64,000 bases of DNA from Candidatus Dactylopiibacterium sp. (GTDB lineage Bacteria > Pseudomonadota > Gammaproteobacteria > Burkholderiales > Rhodocyclaceae), in assembly GCA_031119555.1 (NCBI GenBank), contig JAVHXQ010000008.1, forward strand, positions 1-64,000, read 5' to 3'. The notes beneath the pieces are model-generated. The model was not told the origin of the DNA and did not search any database. It saw nothing but the letters and a program-made list of their open reading frames with translations. Each line of letters opens with the position of its first letter. Positions within the stretch are counted from its first letter, which is position 1. This document shows, in pieces, positions 25,750 to 34,390 of the stretch. Both the position numbers and the translations under genes were made by a program.

Positions 25750-26625
25750 ATGATCGAACGCATCGTCGCCATCCTTTTCCCTGTGTTCTTCATTCCCCTG
25801 CTGGGCTATCTCGTGGCCCGGCGCCGTCAGCCGGACCTGACCCAGACCAATCGCCTGATCGCCGACGTCTTCGTGCCGGCGCTGGTGTTCGGGGCGCTCG
25901 CCGATCGCGACTTCGAGATCTACGCCTATCGCTGGCTCGCGCTGGCGATGTTGCTGCTCACCATCGGCTGCGGCCTCGTCGGGCTCGTCTTCGCGAAGGG
26001 GCTGGGCGTGCGCGCGCGGGTGCTGGTGCCGCCGATGATGTTTTCCAATTCGGTCAATCTCGGCGTGCCGGTGGCGATGCTGGCCTTCGGCGCACACGCG
26101 CTGCAACCGGCCATCGTGCTGTTCCTGATCTCCAGCCTGCTGCATTACTCCTTCGGCCTGTGGCTGCTCGATCGCGATGCGCGCATCGCCGGCATGTGGC
26201 GCGTGCCCTCGCTTCTGGCGATGTGCGCGGGCCTCGTGGTGTCGCTGGCGGGAATCGAGGTGTGGCAGCCCGCGGTGCAGGCGCTGCGCATGCTGGGTGA
26301 CATCTGCATTCCGCTGATGCTGTTCGCCCTGGGGGTGCGCATGACGGACATTTCGTTCGCGGGCTGGGGCGTCGGCGTGCTCGTGGGCCTCGTGCGGCCG
26401 GCCGCCGGCATGGCGATCGCATGGGGCGTGGCGCGCCTGCTGGGGCTCGCCGGCTTCGAGACCGGCCTGCTCGTGATCTATGGCGCGCTGCCGCCGGCGG
26501 TCATGAACTACATCTTCGCCGAGCGCTACGATGCGGAGCCCGATCGCGTCGCGTCGGTGGTCCTGATCGGTAACTTGCTGGCGATTCTGGTGCTGCCGGC
26601 GGCGTTGTATTTCTCGCTGGTGTAG
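25750..26625 (+). CDS. AEC-family transporter (auxin efflux carrier-like permease)
   Basis: 291 residues with about ten membrane spans arranged as two five-helix halves. Family marks include NSVNLGVPVAMLAFG with the Asn and Pro of the crossover helix, and VIYGALPPAVMNYIFAERY near the C-terminus. Bacterial AEC proteins of the YfdV/MdcF type export or exchange organic acids such as malonate or malate; the substrate here is unknown. It stands alone and converges with hslR after 30 bases. Confidence 0.85.
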   Translation: MIERIVAILFPVFFIPLLGYLVARRRQPDLTQTNRLIADVFVPALVFGALADRDFEIYAYRWLALAMLLLTIGCGLVGLVFAKGLGVRARVLVPPMMFSNSVNLGVPVAMLAFGAHALQPAIVLFLISSLLHYSFGLWLLDRDARIAGMWRVPSLLAMCAGLVVSLAGIEVWQPAVQALRMLGDICIPLMLFALGVRMTDISFAGWGVGVLVGLVRPAAGMAIAWGVARLLGLAGFETGLLVIYGALPPAVMNYIFAERYDAEPDRVASVVLIGNLLAILVLPAALYFSLV

Positions 26626-26655
26626 GCCACGGCGGCATGCGCCGCCGGCCCGTGA

Positions 26656-27033
26656 TCACCGCTGCCAGCGGTCCAGCGTGCGGCGGTCGCGTTTGGTGGG
26701 GCGGCCGTGCATGTCGGCGGCGGGCTCCACGCGCAGGCGGCGCTCGTCCGCGGCTTTCTGGCGCGCGGCCTGGCTCGCTGGCGTTTCGCTGTAGAGCTTG
26801 CGTGCCTCGGTGGCGGGGCCGCGCTTTTCCGCGAGCGCGGCGACGACGAGTTCCCAGTGCTGGTCGCCGGCCACGACTTCCACGCGGTCGCCGGGTTTGA
26901 CGTCCTTGGCGGGCTTGGCGCGCAGGCCGTTGATCTGGACCTTGCCGCCGTCGACGGCATCGGTGGCGAGCGAGCGCGTCTTGAAGAAGCGCGCGGCCCA
27001 CAGCCATTTGTCGATGCGCACGCCTTCGCTCAT
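26656..27033 (-). CDS. hslR: S4-domain heat shock protein Hsp15 homologue
   Basis: 125 residues. The S4 RNA-binding domain fills about 5-65 (VRIDKWLWAARFFKTRSLATDAVDGGKVQINGLRAKP), and a basic tail rich in Arg and Lys completes the Hsp15 pattern. In E. coli it rescues stalled 50S subunits carrying peptidyl-tRNA. The ATG at 27033 overlaps the preceding gene's stop as ATGA. It is last in the leftward slt-gst-VOC-hslR group. Confidence 0.88.
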   Translation of the reverse strand: MSEGVRIDKWLWAARFFKTRSLATDAVDGGKVQINGLRAKPAKDVKPGDRVEVVAGDQHWELVVAALAEKRGPATEARKLYSETPASQAARQKAADERRLRVEPAADMHGRPTKRDRRTLDRWQR

Positions 27034-27437
27034 GCCGTGCCTTCGATCTTCAGGAACGGGTTCCAGGCAACTTCCCACAGATGCTCGTCGGGGTCGGCGA
27101 AATAGCCCGAGACGCCGCCCCAGAAGACTTCCTGCGCGGGCTTCACGATACGCGCGCCGGCCGCTTCGGCTTCGGCGAGCACGCGCGCCACGTCTTCGCG
27201 CTGCGCCACGTTGTGCGCCAGCGTGATGCCCCGGAAGCCCTGACCGGCGGCCGGGCAGCCGACGTCCTCGGCGAGGGCCTCGCGGCCGTACAGCGACAGC
27301 AGCAGCCCGTTGGCCTGCAGGAAGACCACTTTCTCCTGGCTGGCAGGATGCAGCGGAAAGCCGAGCGCCAGATAGAAGGCGCGGGCGCGTGCCAGGTCGG
27401 CCACGCCGAGCGTGATCAGGGTGAGGCGAGCTTCCAT
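27030..27437 (-). CDS. VOC-superfamily protein (glyoxalase/bleomycin-resistance fold)
   Basis: 135 residues with two beta-alpha-beta-beta-beta modules. The N-terminal LTLITLGVADLARARAFYLALGF and C-terminal WGGVSGYFADPDEHLWEVAWNP are typical of the DUF/VOC branch annotated as glyoxalase-like. The terminal Glu in LWEVAW fits a metal ligand, but the corresponding N-terminal position is not His. The substrate is unknown. It overlaps hslR by four bases and begins three bases after the GST gene, so all three should be translated together. Confidence 0.82.
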   Translation of the reverse strand: MEARLTLITLGVADLARARAFYLALGFPLHPASQEKVVFLQANGLLLSLYGREALAEDVGCPAAGQGFRGITLAHNVAQREDVARVLAEAEAAGARIVKPAQEVFWGGVSGYFADPDEHLWEVAWNPFLKIEGTA

Positions 27438-27440
27438 GAT

Positions 27441-28082
27441 TCAGACCTCGTAGTCGGGAATGAGGGACGATTCGGCCTGGGCGGCCTCACACCATTCGAC
27501 GACGTGCGGATGCGCCAGCACGGCGGCGACGTAATCGCGCGCGGCGCCGGAGAGGGTCACGCCATAGCTGTGGAAGCGCAGACAGACCGGCGCGAACATC
27601 ATGTCGGCGATCGACCAGGCGCCGAAGAGATAGGGCTCGTGGCCGCCAAAGCGCGTGAGGCAGTCGGTCCAAAGTGCCTCGATGCGGCGGATGTCCACCT
27701 CCAGCTCGGGGCTGCTGCGCGCGAGTGGCTGACCCTCGCGATGCAGGTTCATGGGCATCTGGTTGCGCAGGGCCTGGAAGCCGCTGTGCATCTCGGCGGA
27801 CACCGAGCGCGCCAGCGCGCGCGCGGCGCCGTCCAGCGGCCACATGGCGGGCTGTTCTTCGGCGAGGTACTCGGCGATCGCGAGCGAATCCCACACCGCG
27901 AGGCCGTTGTCGATGAGGCACGGCAGCTTGCCCGACGGGCTCCATTGCAGGATGCGCGCGCGCGTGTCGGGCTGGCGCAGGAGGATCAGCTGCTCTTCGA
28001 ACGGGTGCTTGCTGGCCCGCGCGGCCAGCCAGGCGCGCAGGGACCACGAGGAGTAGGTGCGGTTGGCGATGATGAGCTTCAT
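27441..28082 (-). CDS. Glutathione S-transferase family protein
   Basis: 213 residues. An N-terminal thioredoxin-like domain (MKLIIANRTYSSWSLRAWLAARAS) contains the SSWSLR active-site stretch. The cis-proline SGKLPCLI and the SNAIL-like DSLAIAEYLAE for glutathione binding follow, and a helical C-terminal domain occupies about 90-213. The pattern is of the YfcF/zeta-like class that conjugates or isomerises small electrophiles. The start at 28082 is where similarity begins, though without a strong ribosome site. It follows slt by 34 bases. Confidence 0.85.
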   Translation of the reverse strand: MKLIIANRTYSSWSLRAWLAARASKHPFEEQLILLRQPDTRARILQWSPSGKLPCLIDNGLAVWDSLAIAEYLAEEQPAMWPLDGAARALARSVSAEMHSGFQALRNQMPMNLHREGQPLARSSPELEVDIRRIEALWTDCLTRFGGHEPYLFGAWSIADMMFAPVCLRFHSYGVTLSGAARDYVAAVLAHPHVVEWCEAAQAESSLIPDYEV

Positions 28083-28116
28083 GGGGGCGTGTATCGGCTG
28101 AGGGAACGGGGCGGTG

Positions 28117-30063
28117 TCAGGGCGTTTCGGGCGCGAGGGCGGCGGCCGTGGTGGGGCTCGCCGGCACCTGGCCGAGCCGGCTGCCCAGCGAGACCGGGCG
28201 GCGCTCGAAGAGTACGGCGTAGAGCTCGGCATTGGCCATGACCTTCTTCACGTAGTCGCGGGTTTCGGTGAAGGGAATGGTCTCGGCGTAGATCGCGCCC
28301 TCCAGCGGCTGCGTGTCGCGCCAGGCGCGCGCGCGTCCCGGGCCGGCGTTGTAGGCCGCCGCCGCCATGACGCGCTGGCCGTCGAAGAGATCGAGCACGT
28401 AACGCAGGTAGGCGCTGCCGACGCGGATGTTGGTATCGATGCCGGTGAGCCACTCGGGGCGGTAGTCGCTCCAGCCCTGCTTGCCCGCGATCCACTTGCC
28501 GGTGGCGGGCATCACCTGCATGAGCCCCTGCGCGCCCACGCCCGAACGTGCCACCGACAGGAAGCGGCTTTCCTGGCGGACCAGCCCGTACACCCACGCC
28601 AGGTCGAGGCGCAGCTGGTTCGCGTTCTGCGAGAAGCTGTCGTAGTAGGGCGCGAGGTAGCGCAGCGCGAAATCATGCTCGCCGCGCGTGCGCTCGGCGG
28701 TGTTGATGGCGCGGTCGTAGAACCCCAGCTGGCGCGCGTGCTCGGCGGCGGCGAGCAGGGTGCGGTCGGGGGCGCCGCGCAGCCCCCAGTTCCATTCGCG
28801 CGCGCCTTCGGTGTTGAAGCCGAGACGGTAGAGCGCCTCGGCGCGGCGCAGGTCGGGCAGCTGGCGCACGCGCGTGAGCTCTTCGGCGCTCGCGGGGGTG
28901 GCCGCGGCCGGCCATTCATAGGTGCGGCCGAGCGCTTCGGTCGACAGGATGCCGTAGAAGCTCGGCTGATCGGCGTGGCGGCGGAACTGTTCGCGGGCTT
29001 CCTCGCCGCGCCCTTGCGCCTGCAGCGCGCGGCCCAGCCAGTACGTCCATTCCGGCGCGTCGCGCTGCGCTTCGGGCAGCCCCAGGATGGCCTCGCGCAC
29101 GCCGGCCCAGTCGCTGCGGCGCAGGCTCGCCCGCACGCGCCAGGCGTACTGGTCGGGCGCCATGCTGGCGCCTTCGGCGAGCTTGTACCAGGCGCTGGCT
29201 TCCACCAGGCGGGACTGCGCCGCCACCCAGGCGATCTGCCCCCAGGCATAGGCACGCTCCTCGCGCCGGAAGTCGGCGTTCTCCACGGCGCGCCAGCGTT
29301 CGGCGGCATTGCGTGAATCGGCGCGCGCCAGGCGCGCGACGGCGCCGAGGATCAGCTCGCGGTCGGCACGCTTGCCCGTGGGGCGCGACATGGCGATGAA
29401 GCGCGCCGGGTTGTCGAGCATGGCGTTGAGGCTGGCGAGCGCGGGCGCTTCGTCGGCGGGCAGCCAGGCCACGGTGTTGCGCGCCGAGGTGAAGCGCTTG
29501 GTTTCGACGAGGCGGCGGAAGCGCTGCCAGACGTCTTCGCTGCGCTGCCGCCCCTCCACCACGAGCGCGGCCAGCGCGGGCTCGCAGCTCGCCGGTACGT
29601 CCAGCAGCGTGAGCCATTGCGCCGACAGCGCGGCGCGTGCTTCCGGCGCCCACTGGCTGTCGCTCTGGATCGCGTAGCACTGCGTGGCGATGTCGGGTTG
29701 CTGCAGGAGGCCGTAGGCGGCCACGAACTCGGGCCAGCGTTTCTCGTTGCCCAGCCGGCGCAGCCATTCACCGCGCAGGCGCTCGGCGAGCTGGCTGCCG
29801 GCGTGTTCGCGCAGGAAGGCGTCCACGGTGGCCGGATCGATGATTTCGGTGGGGCGGGCGATGCGCGCCGACAGCAGCCAGTACTGGACGTAAGGCTCCA
29901 GCACGTGCGGGCCGGGGGTGGCGGCAAGGCTGGCGAGACGCGCGATGTCGGCACGGCTGGCGGCGTCGCGCGCGGCAAGAATGCGCTCGTCGCCAGGATC
30001 CGCGTGCGCCGTGACGGACAGGCTGGACCAGGCCAGCAGGAGCGCGCACAAGCCGAACTTCAT
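28117..30063 (-). CDS. slt: Soluble lytic murein transglycosylase (Slt70-like)
   Basis: 648 residues, close to Slt70's size. Signal peptide to about residue 20, a long superhelical U and L region of paired helices (about 25-465), then the C-terminal goose-lysozyme-type domain. Catalytic Glu498 lies in VRQESRF, followed by GAQGLMQVMPATG and AAAYNAGPGRARAW. It cleaves peptidoglycan to 1,6-anhydro-muropeptides in the periplasm. GAGG is about ten bases before the ATG at 30063. It is first of the leftward group and divergent from the folate gene. Confidence 0.93.
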   Translation of the reverse strand: MKFGLCALLLAWSSLSVTAHADPGDERILAARDAASRADIARLASLAATPGPHVLEPYVQYWLLSARIARPTEIIDPATVDAFLREHAGSQLAERLRGEWLRRLGNEKRWPEFVAAYGLLQQPDIATQCYAIQSDSQWAPEARAALSAQWLTLLDVPASCEPALAALVVEGRQRSEDVWQRFRRLVETKRFTSARNTVAWLPADEAPALASLNAMLDNPARFIAMSRPTGKRADRELILGAVARLARADSRNAAERWRAVENADFRREERAYAWGQIAWVAAQSRLVEASAWYKLAEGASMAPDQYAWRVRASLRRSDWAGVREAILGLPEAQRDAPEWTYWLGRALQAQGRGEEAREQFRRHADQPSFYGILSTEALGRTYEWPAAATPASAEELTRVRQLPDLRRAEALYRLGFNTEGAREWNWGLRGAPDRTLLAAAEHARQLGFYDRAINTAERTRGEHDFALRYLAPYYDSFSQNANQLRLDLAWVYGLVRQESRFLSVARSGVGAQGLMQVMPATGKWIAGKQGWSDYRPEWLTGIDTNIRVGSAYLRYVLDLFDGQRVMAAAAYNAGPGRARAWRDTQPLEGAIYAETIPFTETRDYVKKVMANAELYAVLFERRPVSLGSRLGQVPASPTTAAALAPETP

Positions 30064-30104
30064 CACGTAACATCCTCTTGAATCCCTGCATCCCAGCATA
30101 TCAC

Positions 30105-30686
30105 GTGAGCCTTTCCGTCCCTGATCGCAAATCGTTGCGCGCCGAGCTGATCGCCGCGCGTGAAGCCATGTCACCCGTGCTGCGCCTGCAGCTCACGGCC
30201 GAGATCCTGCCCTGCCTGGGCGAGCTTCTCGATACCGTGCAGGCTCAGACCCTGGCCTTCTGCTGGCCGTTCCGCGGCGAGCCCGACCTGCGCGAGTTCC
30301 TGAGCCTGTGGCGCGCGCAGGGCGCCGGCCGGGTGCTGGCGTTGCCCGTGGTGCCCGAGGGCAACGGTGCGCTGGGCTTTCATGCCTGGCGGCCCGGCGT
30401 GCCCATGCAGACCGACCGTTTCGGCATTCCTGCCCCCGTGGGCACGCCCGCCGTGCAGCCCGATACGCTGCTGGTTCCCGTGAACGGGTTCGATGCGCGG
30501 GGCTACCGCATCGGTTATGGCGGCGGTTTCTTCGACCGCACGCTGGCGGCGTTGAGACCGGCGCCGGTCACCATCGGCGTGGGTTTCGAACTCGCGCGCG
30601 TGGCCGATACCGCGCCCGGCCCGCACGATCTGCCGCTGGACTGGATCGTGACCGAGGCCGGCGCGTTCGCGAAGGCACCCGCATGA
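30105..30686 (+). CDS. 5-formyltetrahydrofolate cyclo-ligase
   Basis: 193 residues. The ATP and folate site motif GYRIGYGGGFFDRTL near the C-terminus is diagnostic, with DRKSLRAELIAAREAMS at the front and LLVPVNGFDARGYR before the loop. It converts 5-formyl-THF to 5,10-methenyl-THF and so recycles an inhibitory folate. No ATG fits: a GTG at 30105 and a TTG at 30078 are the candidates, and neither has a clear ribosome site. I prefer the GTG because similarity begins there. It overlaps the hemoglobin gene. Confidence 0.9.
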   Translation: MSLSVPDRKSLRAELIAAREAMSPVLRLQLTAEILPCLGELLDTVQAQTLAFCWPFRGEPDLREFLSLWRAQGAGRVLALPVVPEGNGALGFHAWRPGVPMQTDRFGIPAPVGTPAVQPDTLLVPVNGFDARGYRIGYGGGFFDRTLAALRPAPVTIGVGFELARVADTAPGPHDLPLDWIVTEAGAFAKAPA

Positions 30687-31066
30687 GCGCCACGCCCTTC
30701 GAGGTCCTTGGCGGCGAGGCCGCGGTGCGGCGCCTCGTCGAGCGCTTTTACGCGCTCATGGATACGCTGCCCGAAGCCTGGCCGGCGCGCCGCATCCATC
30801 CGGACGATCTGTCCGCGGCGCGCCAGAAGCTCTTCGAGTATTTCTGCGGCTGGCTCGGCGGCCCGCCGCTCTACGAGACCCGCCACGGCCCCCCGCGCAT
30901 GCGCGCGCGCCACATGCCTTTCTCGATCGGCGCGGCGGAGCGTGACGCCTGGCTGCTGTGCATGGCGCAGGCCTTCGAGGAGACCCTGCCGGCCGGGCAC
31001 GAGCGCGATGCCTTCTGGCAACGCGTGACCGGTCTGGCCGACTGGATGCGCAATCGCGAGGACTGA
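30683..31066 (+). CDS. Group II truncated hemoglobin
   Basis: 127 residues. The group II pattern is clear: RFYALMD with Tyr23 at position B10, GGPPLYETRHG, MRARHMPFSIG with proximal His77, and RDAWLLCM with Trp90 at G8. These proteins bind oxygen tightly in the cytoplasm and are linked to oxygen, NO or peroxide chemistry. The start overlaps the cyclo-ligase stop as ATGA, so the two are translationally coupled, an unusual pairing with folate metabolism. Confidence 0.92.
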   Translation: MSATPFEVLGGEAAVRRLVERFYALMDTLPEAWPARRIHPDDLSAARQKLFEYFCGWLGGPPLYETRHGPPRMRARHMPFSIGAAERDAWLLCMAQAFEETLPAGHERDAFWQRVTGLADWMRNRED

Positions 31067-31135
31067 GCGCCTAGCCCTGCACGCAGCGATGGGGTGATAA
31101 TCCGCGCCGTTCCCAAGTTTTCCCGGAAGATTCCC

Positions 31136-31825
31136 ATGTCTGCTCCCCGCGCCGTCGTCCTGCTCTCGGGCGGCCTCGATTCCGCCACCTGTCTTGCCAT
31201 TGCCCGCGCCGAGGGGTTCGAAACCTATGCGTTGTCGGTGGCCTACGGCCAGCGCCATGCCGCGGAACTCGAGGCGGCGCGCCGCGTGGCCGCCGCGCTG
31301 GGCGCCACCGAGCACCGCTTGGGGCACGTCGATCTGGGGCAGTTCGGCGGGTCGGCCCTCACCGACGCTTCGATCGAAGTACCGACCTCGGGCGTGCAGG
31401 AAAACGTGATTCCCGTGACCTACGTGCCCGCGCGCAACACCGTGATGCTGTCGCTGGCGTTGGGCTGGGCCGAGGTGCTGAAGGCCAGCGCGATCTACGT
31501 GGGGGTCAATGCGGTGGATTATTCGGGCTATCCGGATTGCCGTCCGGCCTTCATCGAGGCCTTCGAGAAGATGGCCAACCTGGCCACCAAGACCGGCGTC
31601 GAAGGGCTGAAGCTGGAAATCCGCGCGCCCCTGATCCAGCTCTCCAAGGCCCAGATCGTGCAGCGCGGCAGTGCCCTCGGCGTGGACTACGGCATGACCG
31701 TGACCTGCTACAAGGCCGATGACGAAGGCCGCGCCTGCGGTCTCTGCGAAGCGTGCCGCCTGCGCCGCGCGGGTTTCGAGGCCGCCGGCCTGGCCGACCC
31801 CACGCGCTACGTCCGCCAGGGCTGA
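31136..31825 (+). CDS. queC: 7-cyano-7-deazaguanine (preQ0) synthase
   Basis: 229 residues. The PP-loop SGGLDSAT (11-18), the Q-R-H segment [15 protein letters not shown], and the C-terminal zinc cysteines Cys191, Cys201, Cys204 and Cys207 define QueC. It makes preQ0 from CDG, ammonia and ATP in queuosine synthesis. GGAAGA precedes the ATG at 31136 by about five bases. Its usual neighbour queE is at 17.7 kb on the other strand. Confidence 0.94.
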   Translation: MSAPRAVVLLSGGLDSATCLAIARAEGFETYALSVAYGQRHAAELEAARRVAAALGATEHRLGHVDLGQFGGSALTDASIEVPTSGVQENVIPVTYVPARNTVMLSLALGWAEVLKASAIYVGVNAVDYSGYPDCRPAFIEAFEKMANLATKTGVEGLKLEIRAPLIQLSKAQIVQRGSALGVDYGMTVTCYKADDEGRACGLCEACRLRRAGFEAAGLADPTRYVRQG

Positions 31826-31873
31826 GGGCGCGTCCGGGGCCTGTCTGCGGATGCCGCGCCGGCCGCGCAGCGC

Positions 31874-32278
31874 TCAGTCCGCGATGTCTCCGTCCACGTA
31901 ATACCAGTGGCCGTGCTCGCGCACGAAGCGGCTGGTTTCCTCCAGACGCTCGGCGCGGCCGCCGACGCGGCAGCGCGCGATGAAATGCACGCTGGCATGG
32001 TCGGTGTCCAGGGCGCGCGTGGCTACGATCTTGAGCCCGATCCACTTCGGCTGCGGCGGGGCGAGTTCCAGCGTGGCGGGTCGCGTGGAGGCGTGCCAGC
32101 TCGTGCGCAGGTAATCCGCAAGGCCCAGCGCGAAAGCGCTGTAGCGTGAGCGCATGAGCGCTTCGGCGCTCGCCGCGGGCGCGCCGGCATGCAGCCGGCC
32201 ACAGCAATCCCGATACGTGGCGGGCAGGCCGCAAGGACAGGCCGTGCCGGGTGGCAGGCCGGGGGCCGCGCGGCTCAT
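31874..32278 (-). CDS. ychJ: YchJ-family protein with SEC-C zinc motif
   Basis: 134 residues. The N-terminal SEC-C motif binds zinc through Cys14, Cys16, Cys25 and Cys26 (CPCGLPATYRDCCG), and the UPF0225 core follows (ALMRSRYSAFALGLADYLRTSWH, then HGHWYYVDGD). The biochemical role is unknown in the family; the core resembles a cystatin/NTF2-like fold. It overlaps the lipase-like gene upstream as ATGA, which couples their translation. Confidence 0.87.
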   Translation of the reverse strand: MSRAAPGLPPGTACPCGLPATYRDCCGRLHAGAPAASAEALMRSRYSAFALGLADYLRTSWHASTRPATLELAPPQPKWIGLKIVATRALDTDHASVHFIARCRVGGRAERLEETSRFVREHGHWYYVDGDIAD

Positions 32279-33180
32279 GGGCTCACGCTCCGGCGCGGGC
32301 GGCAGGCCTGGAAGTGCGCCGCGCGCAGGATGCGCATGGGCTCGGTGTCGTCCGTGGCGGGCTGCTCGATGCGCAGGGCCAGATCGGCCGCCTGCAGCAG
32401 ATTGCGCGTGAGAACCCAGCGGTAGTGGCTCACGACGGGATTCGCGTCGAGCAGGTAGTAGCCGTCGGCGCGCTGCGCGGAGGGCGCGCCGATTTCGCTC
32501 ACGCCCGGCAGGAGCCGGGTGTAGTGGCTCACGGTGCGCAGGAGCCCGAGGCCGTCGCGCGTGCTGGCGGCCATCCAGATGCGTGCGTCGCGTTCCGGCC
32601 CGACCCAGGTCTTGGGGCTCGGGTTGAAGGCCCAGCTTTCATGCACCAGCTTGCGGGTCTCGGCATGCTTGGTGACATGCACGGCGAGTGCGCCACCGAG
32701 CGAGAAGCCCGCCACCACCACGCGCAGGTCGCGGTAGGCCGGGCGCAGCGCGATGCGCGCCAGGTAGCGGCGCGCCAGCACGTACTGGCGCCGGCTGGTG
32801 CCGAAGTTCGTGTCGCGCCAGTCGGTTTCGTCATTGGAGCCCGCATACGCAATCAGGATCTCGACGGGCGTTCCGCCGGGGGCGTCGAGCACTTCGTAGG
32901 CCGCCGCCTCGAAGCCGGAAGGATCGCGGGGCGGACGATCGATCTCGCGCAGGCGTTCGGGGAGCGCGAACCGATGGGCCAGGCTTTCGCGGTCCTGCTT
33001 CTGCAGCGCGAGCGCCGCGCCCACGGCGTACAGGTAGCCCCGCCGGGCCACGCTCAGGTGACGGGCGTCGAACGGGCGGCCTGCGGGGTCGAGGTAGCGT
33101 TCGCCGCACCAGAAGCGGCTGGCGGCGTGTCCGGGCGCGGCGGCCAGGGCAACAAGGAGGACGAGCAGGATTCTCAGCAA
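32275..33180 (-). CDS. Secreted alpha/beta hydrolase, lipase class 3-like
   Basis: About 301 residues. The nucleophile elbow is GFSLGG with Ser160, preceded by the strand DLRVVVAGFS. A lid-like upstream region (ILIAYAGSNDETDWRDTNFG) matches the class 3 lipase oxyanion pattern. Candidate acid and base residues lie further on (DGYYLLDANPVVSHYRW). A signal-like hydrophobic N-terminus (LLRILLVLLVALAAAPGHAA) follows a TTG at 33180. There is no ATG in frame near it and no ribosome site, and the frame remains open to a GTG at 33318, so the start is uncertain. It is coupled to ychJ. Confidence 0.68.
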   Translation of the reverse strand: MLRILLVLLVALAAAPGHAASRFWCGERYLDPAGRPFDARHLSVARRGYLYAVGAALALQKQDRESLAHRFALPERLREIDRPPRDPSGFEAAAYEVLDAPGGTPVEILIAYAGSNDETDWRDTNFGTSRRQYVLARRYLARIALRPAYRDLRVVVAGFSLGGALAVHVTKHAETRKLVHESWAFNPSPKTWVGPERDARIWMAASTRDGLGLLRTVSHYTRLLPGVSEIGAPSAQRADGYYLLDANPVVSHYRWVLTRNLLQAADLALRIEQPATDDTEPMRILRAAHFQACRPRRSVSP

Positions 33181-33372
33181 GGCAACACGGCGTGGCGGCG
33201 AAGGTGCGCCATGATAGGGCGCCCGCGCGCGGGCGTCCTTGATTTGCGGCGGCCGGGCCGCGATTGCGGGGGCCGCGCCGATCCGCGCAACGCCCGCGTG
33301 GTCAGCCGCGCGCCGCACCGGCCGGCGTGAGGTCGTTTGCCGGAGGCGCCCGGCATGACCTGCGGCCGCGCT

Positions 33373-34014
33373 TCAGTTCGCAGGCGCCTGCTGGCCCTGG
33401 TAGAAGCCGAGAAATATGCCCAGGCCGATGAAAATGCTTCCCGATATGACCGGGAGCTTGCTTCTGATGGAAGGGCTGCGGCCGAGCCATTGCCCGATGG
33501 CGCCGGCGCACAGTGCAACGGGCATGTACGCAATGAAACCCAGTGCGGCAAAAACCGCGCCCAGGAACAGTATCTGGAATACCTCGTTCCCTTGCCCGGG
33601 AGATACGAACTGCGGCAGGAACGCGATGAAGAAAAGCGCGGTCTTGGGATTGATGATGCTGGCGACGATGCTCTGACGCAGTACGTGGCTCTGCAGCTGT
33701 CCCGGATGTTCGTCGGCCGGCGTGGCCAGGCGGTGCCTGTTGAGGAGGGTGCTCGTGCCGAGATAAATCAGATAACCGGCGCCGGCTATCCTGAGTATTT
33801 CCAGCAAAACCGGGTTTGAATTGATCAACGCGGCGAGCCCGAGCGCGACAAAAGCCGTCTGGATGACGTCACCGATGAGATAACCCAGGGTGGTGACCAT
33901 CGCGATCCGCTTTCCCATGTGGATGCCCCGGCTCACGATGGCCAGCATGTCCGGCCCCGGGATGGCCAGCAAGACGATTGACGACAGAATGAAAACGGGC
34001 AGCTTCTCAGTCAT
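33373..34014 (-). CDS. LysE/RhtB-family amino acid exporter
   Basis: 213 residues with six membrane spans. The family opening PGPDMLAIVSRGIHMGKRIAMVTTLGYLIGD and the mid-protein QSIVASIINPKTALFFIAFLPQFV are intact. Such proteins export amino acids or homoserine lactone-like metabolites across the inner membrane; the substrate is not predictable. The ATG at 34014 has AAGG about eight bases upstream. A TAAAAT box at 34081-34076 on the minus strand could be its -10. Its codons look somewhat less GC-rich than its neighbours. Confidence 0.88.
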   Translation of the reverse strand: MTEKLPVFILSSIVLLAIPGPDMLAIVSRGIHMGKRIAMVTTLGYLIGDVIQTAFVALGLAALINSNPVLLEILRIAGAGYLIYLGTSTLLNRHRLATPADEHPGQLQSHVLRQSIVASIINPKTALFFIAFLPQFVSPGQGNEVFQILFLGAVFAALGFIAYMPVALCAGAIGQWLGRSPSIRSKLPVISGSIFIGLGIFLGFYQGQQAPAN

Positions 34015-34379
34015 TCCAAGTACCTTGATTCCGTGATGCATGGTCCGAAGGCGCACAGGGGCCATGCGCGGCGCAATTTTACCGGCCGCAGCGTTTCAAC
34101 AGCGGAAACAGCCAGACGCCGGCGAAGATTTTTCGACCGCCATGACAGGTGTTCGGACGCGTCCGGTGGCGTCGCGCGGACGCTGCCTGCCGCGCGCCAG
34201 AACGTCGTGTCCGCGCAAACGGCGTCAGGGTGGCCGCCGCCGCATGCTCCGGGGGGGACGGATTTGTTGCCAGAGCGCCTGCGGTCTTCAGCGGCGGGCA
34301 CGGCGGTTCGCGGCGTGGCATGAAGGCGCGCCCTGACGCGGCGCGCGCGAGCGGGGACCGTGATGTGCAGCGGGCCGCG
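34015..34379. other. 365-base gap between lysE-type gene and comM
   Basis: No gene is supported. The left part contains the candidate -10 (TAAAAT, 34076-34081, minus strand) for the exporter, and the right end holds a large inverted repeat described separately. Remaining frames are Arg/Pro-rich shadows. Confidence 0.5.
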
Positions 34380-34390
34380 TCAGGGCGCGC
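34326..34390. repeat. Perfect 17-bp inverted repeat overlapping the comM stop codon
   Basis: GCGCGCCCTGACGCGGC at 34326-34342 is matched by its exact reverse complement at 34374-34390 across a 31-base spacer. The right arm includes the comM stop codon (34380-34382). There is no T tract on either side, so it is a very stable mRNA-end hairpin or a protein site rather than a classical terminator. Confidence 0.9.
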
